Origin: Lachnospiraceae bacterium
Lineage (GTDB): Bacteria; Bacillota_A; Clostridia; Lachnospirales; Lachnospiraceae
Length of the DNA stretch: 8,951 nt
NCBI GenBank assembly: GCA_017652545.1
Contig: JAGCAV010000257.1
Coordinates: 1 to 8,951 of the forward strand
Direction of reading: 5' to 3'
In this document: positions 6,940 through 8,951 of the stretch, one piece after another
How the letters are laid out: each line of letters opens with the position of its first letter
Position numbering within the stretch: position 1 is the first letter of the stretch
The notes under the pieces: generated by a model
What the model saw: only the letters and a program-made list of their open reading frames with translations
The model's database searches: none
What the model was told of the DNA's origin: nothing
Translations under genes and position numbers: made by a program

Positions 6940-8343
6940 TCATGCCCTGTTGAATTTCTCCTTCGGCTGCCTGCATCTCGGGCATTTCCAGTCATCGGGC
7001 AGCTCCTCAAATGCTGTTCCGTCATGTTCAGCCGGGTCATAGACATACCCGCAGACAGAACAGACATATTTGCCGCTGGCTTCCTGGGCAGAAAAATCAA
7101 TATCCGCAAACACCGTTTCCACCGGATTGTCCAGATCCATCACACGCTTTGCTTCCAGATTTTCATAACCCTGCGGGGTATGGGTTCCGCAATAGACAGT
7201 CGGATGATTCCGAATAAATTCACGTATCCTGTCCATTGTCTCCCGGGCAGCCTGCAGATCATCGTAAACGATGGAAAGCTTATTCTCATACAGCGCTTCA
7301 TCCACATAGGTGATATCCCCGTGAAGCATGTAGAACAAACCATCATTTTCCACAATGATGATGCTGTTTCCGTTGGTATGACCTTTCGCCTTAATGAAGA
7401 AAATACCGTCTGCGACCTTCTGGCTCTCAGGGAAATTATAATAGGCGCCATCCGTAAATTTCACAGGAACCAGGTTCGGGATACCCTGCAGCTCAGCGGC
7501 ACCCACTTCTTCTTCGTTTACATAAATCTGCGCGTTCGGGAAGGACCTGAGCTCTCCGGAATGATCACTGTGTTTGTGTGTCAGCAGGATTTTCGATACC
7601 TGCTCCGCCTTATATCCGAGTGCCTCCAGTGCCTCCATGTAGCTGCAGATGTCCTTACCTGTAAAAAGCGGCGTATTCTCATCGGGCTTTTCCTCCGGAG
7701 TCCCTGCGGGCAGGCCGGTGTCAACCAGAATCACTTCATCTCCGGTATCGATCAGATAGTTCTGCAAACTGCCGCGATAGCGGATCTGAGGATCGAACTT
7801 GTCCATGCCTTCTTCGCCGCCGAAAGCGAATGGCTGGGAGTAGTATCCGTCTTTTCTGAATTTGACGGCTTTGATTTCCAAACATTTATCTTCTTTCTGC
7901 GTGACTGTCTGCGTGTCTCCGGCGTCTGTGCCGTCATCAGATACTTTCCGCCCATCCCGCCACTGCGCAAAAGCCTGCAGCTCCGGCTCAGACATCTTCA
8001 GCGCCAGCCCCAGTACCGCAACATCATCTGCAGCGCCGATCACTGGAAGGCTGTCCGGGATCAGATCCTTCTTTTTTACAAAATAGATGAAGCTGCCGAC
8101 GAGGCATGCGATCACCTTAGGTGAAACAACTGTATAATCCTTCTTGATCCAGGCTTTAACCATGGCTATCATGAGAGGAATATCGGAGAGTGTCCCACCG
8201 ATCGCCGGCACTTCCTTCAGCTTCTCTTCCAAACTCACAAGCAGTTCATCCACCTGCGACGGGTTTTGGATCAGCTCCTCGGCCTGTGAGATTCCCTGAT
8301 TCAGCAGTTCTTTTGCCTGATTCATTCCAACAGTAATTCCCAT
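6940..8343 (-). CDS. DUF1232 - metallo-beta-lactamase fold hydrolase - rubredoxin fusion protein
   Basis: A 467-residue protein of three parts. Residues about 57-115 are DUF1232 (YkvA-like), with the hallmark [21 protein letters not shown] at 91-111; a helical segment (77-89) could sit in or on the membrane. A polar linker (about 124-160) leads to a metallo-beta-lactamase fold with every usual metal ligand: HKHSDH (256-261), His322 in GHTNG, Asp343 in HGDITY and His388 in GTHTPQG. Residues 424-467 are a rubredoxin: CSVC (Cys428, Cys431) and CPRC (Cys454, Cys457) with only 22 residues between the pairs. That matches the short-loop type known from Desulfovibrio desulfuricans rubredoxin (DPAEHD, LPDDW shared). 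No flavodoxin domain is present, and HxHxDH is the hydrolase pattern, so it is not a standard flavodiiron protein. ATG 8343 has AGGAGG (8353-8358) at 9 nt. It is transcribed alone between a promoter (8488-8516) and a terminator (6839-6867). Substrate and electron partner are unknown. Confidence 0.92.
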   Translation of the reverse strand: MGITVGMNQAKELLNQGISQAEELIQNPSQVDELLVSLEEKLKEVPAIGGTLSDIPLMIAMVKAWIKKDYTVVSPKVIACLVGSFIYFVKKKDLIPDSLPVIGAADDVAVLGLALKMSEPELQAFAQWRDGRKVSDDGTDAGDTQTVTQKEDKCLEIKAVKFRKDGYYSQPFAFGGEEGMDKFDPQIRYRGSLQNYLIDTGDEVILVDTGLPAGTPEEKPDENTPLFTGKDICSYMEALEALGYKAEQVSKILLTHKHSDHSGELRSFPNAQIYVNEEEVGAAELQGIPNLVPVKFTDGAYYNFPESQKVADGIFFIKAKGHTNGNSIIIVENDGLFYMLHGDITYVDEALYENKLSIVYDDLQAARETMDRIREFIRNHPTVYCGTHTPQGYENLEAKRVMDLDNPVETVFADIDFSAQEASGKYVCSVCGYVYDPAEHDGTAFEELPDDWKCPRCRQPKEKFNRA

Positions 8344-8352
8344 TTGTACATA

Positions 8353-8358
8353 CCTCCT
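8353..8358 (-). promoter_or_regulatory. Ribosome binding site of the MBL-rubredoxin gene
   Basis: A perfect AGGAGG on the minus strand, 9 nt before ATG 8343, supports this start over the in-frame Met at residue 7. Confidence 0.8.
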
Positions 8359-8360
8359 CT

Positions 8361-8384
8361 CTGCAGCTGATATTGCTGCAGCTG
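8361..8384. repeat. Paired CTGCAGCTG direct repeat in the leader
   Basis: CTGCAGCTG occurs at 8361-8369 and again at 8376-8384, separated by ATATTG. Each copy contains overlapping palindromes (CTGCAG, CAGCTG), so the pair can also fold on itself just upstream of the AGGAGG. A small GGTGC/GCACC hairpin (8396-8409) lies next to it. A role in translation control is possible but unproven. Confidence 0.4.
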
Positions 8385-8487
8385 TCCGACTTACCGGTGC
8401 TGTCGCACCATCACGGTTCGTCTCTGTGTCCTTATTACATTAAAGATGCCAGCATGCCAGGCAGCGCACTGTCATCGAACATACTTG

Positions 8488-8516
8488 ATTGTAAATGTTA
8501 TCTTCGCATTCTTCAA
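8488..8516 (-). promoter_or_regulatory. Predicted sigma-A promoter of the MBL-rubredoxin gene
   Basis: On the minus strand TTGAAG (8516-8511, 4/6), a 17-nt spacer, then TACAAT (8493-8488, 5/6). Transcription would start near 8481, giving a leader of about 138 nt. It sits 10 bp downstream of the REP-like repeat and after the cupin terminator, as expected for an independent transcription unit. Confidence 0.6.
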
Positions 8517-8526
8517 GACACCGATT

Positions 8527-8588
8527 GGGGTCAGACCCCTTTACAAATCTGTTAAGCGGTTAATACTTCTGTAAAGGGGTCTGACCCC
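8527..8588. repeat. REP/BIME-like inverted repeat with GGGGTCAGACCCC arms
   Basis: Two perfect 19-bp arms face each other at 8527-8545 and 8570-8588 with a 24-bp spacer. Each arm contains GGGGTCAGACCCC (or its complement), which folds alone into a 4-6 bp hairpin, followed by TTTACA toward the centre. A palindrome-bearing unit present as an inverted pair in an intergenic region fits REP sequences mobilised by IS200/IS605-like Y1 transposases (RAYTs); that link is inference. It is distinct from the neighbouring terminator. The 8344-8663 region holds, in minus-strand order, the cupin terminator, this element, a promoter and the leader. I see no gene in it. Confidence 0.7.
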
Positions 8589-8592
8589 TTCC

Positions 8593-8630
8593 AAAAAAGG
8601 ATCCCGTTCCGGATATTACCGGCGGGATCC
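8593..8630 (-). terminator. Intrinsic terminator of the cupin gene
   Basis: On the minus strand GGATCCCG pairs with CGGGATCC, with an inner CCGG/CCGG helix after a 2-nt bulge and a 6-nt loop. TTTTTT (8598-8593) follows directly. It lies 33 nt after the cupin stop codon. Stem and T-run are both strong, so this is a confident rho-independent terminator. Confidence 0.88.
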
Positions 8631-8663
8631 TCGCAGCGGCGTGGATCGCATATCAGATCTCAG

Positions 8664-8951
8664 TCACTTCTGATTAACTTGTTCAATGTCAAACGGAGCA
8701 TTTGTAATAAAGAGGAACGTGCAGTCTTCCAGCATCGTCGCTCCATGATCCATCTCAACTTCGGCAGGAAACCACACAAACTCGCCTTTCTTCACGATCC
8801 CCAGATTCGTCTCCATGGATCCTTCAATGATGTACATGCCATGAGCGCAATGATGCCTGTGCCATCCCATTCTGTAACCTCTGGGATAATGGGATACGTT
8901 GACGATCATTCCGGTCTTCGGTTCCGTTACCATTGCCTTGTCAAGATGCCC
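8664..8951 (-). CDS. Cupin-domain protein (5' end beyond window)
   Basis: A partial cupin beta-barrel protein with 95 residues visible. The frame stays open through the window edge (codons for G-H-L-D-K-A precede the Met at 8933), and that Met has no good ribosome binding site, so the true start is probably outside. Cupin motif 1 is visible as GYRMGWHRHHCAHGMYIIEG and motif 2 as GEFVWFPAEVEMDHG. The HxH pair (HRH) and the motif-2 His are present, but the position where a metal-binding Glu usually stands in motif 1 is occupied by Ala-His (HCAHG). The metal site may therefore be all-histidine. The protein ends soon after the second motif (NAPFDIEQVNQK), consistent with a small single-domain cupin or the last domain of a larger one. 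Substrate is unknown. It has its own terminator and is not obviously co-transcribed with the next gene. Confidence 0.8.
   Translation of the reverse strand, partial: GHLDKAMVTEPKTGMIVNVSHYPRGYRMGWHRHHCAHGMYIIEGSMETNLGIVKKGEFVWFPAEVEMDHGATMLEDCTFLFITNAPFDIEQVNQK

Noticed and set aside
7024..8124. 366-codon plus-strand open frame opposite the MBL-rubredoxin gene
   Set aside because: It is antisense to a gene with three intact domains, with no motif or start signal of its own.
6940..8343. Flavodiiron protein / flavorubredoxin
   Set aside because: There is no flavodoxin domain between the MBL and rubredoxin parts, and the metal motif is HxHxDH, not HxExDH.
8527..8588. The GGGGTC inverted repeat as the cupin terminator
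   Set aside because: No T-run follows it on the minus strand, and a much better terminator with six Ts lies at 8593-8630, directly before it.

Overview
The window reads as chromosome of an anaerobic Gram-positive bacterium, most likely a gut Clostridia/Lachnospiraceae-type organism. This is inferred from strong AGGAGG ribosome binding sites, moderate GC, a short-loop rubredoxin, a secreted thermolysin-family protease and compact intergenic regions with intrinsic terminators. Species cannot be fixed from sequence alone. Every convincing gene lies on the minus strand, so the biological order runs from the high-coordinate end to the low-coordinate end.

Layout in transcription order: (1) 8951-8664, the 3' part of a small single-domain cupin protein, closed by a strong intrinsic terminator at 8593-8630. 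(2) 8527-8588, a perfect 19-bp inverted repeat whose arms are themselves hairpin-forming (GGGGTCAGACCCC), a REP/BIME-like element directly upstream of a sigma-A-like promoter at 8488-8516. (3) 8343-6940, a three-domain protein: DUF1232 (YkvA-like), a complete metallo-beta-lactamase-fold hydrolase, and a C-terminal short-loop rubredoxin. It ends at a TTCG-capped terminator (6839-6867). (4) 6658-3887, a large secreted M4 (thermolysin-like) metallopeptidase with signal peptide, propeptide, intact zinc site and a long acidic C-terminal extension. (5) 3690 to the window start, a polyamine ABC importer operon potA-potB-potC-potD (ATPase, two permeases, and a substrate-binding protein that runs off the window).

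The pot operon appears to have its own promoter (3790-3819). A dyad overlaps the expected start site, and a strong 12-bp hairpin plus six-U terminator lies inside the leader, 25 nt before the potA start. The hairpin may end protease read-through, attenuate pot expression, or both. The four Pot proteins would form one spermidine/putrescine importer: PotD binds substrate outside the membrane, PotB/PotC form the channel and PotA hydrolyses ATP.

The points most worth a second look are the DUF1232-MBL-rubredoxin fusion, the promoter-operator-terminator layout before potA, the 18-bp tandem repeat that copies the stop-codon end of potA, the apparent lack of a lipobox in PotD, and the REP-like inverted repeat.
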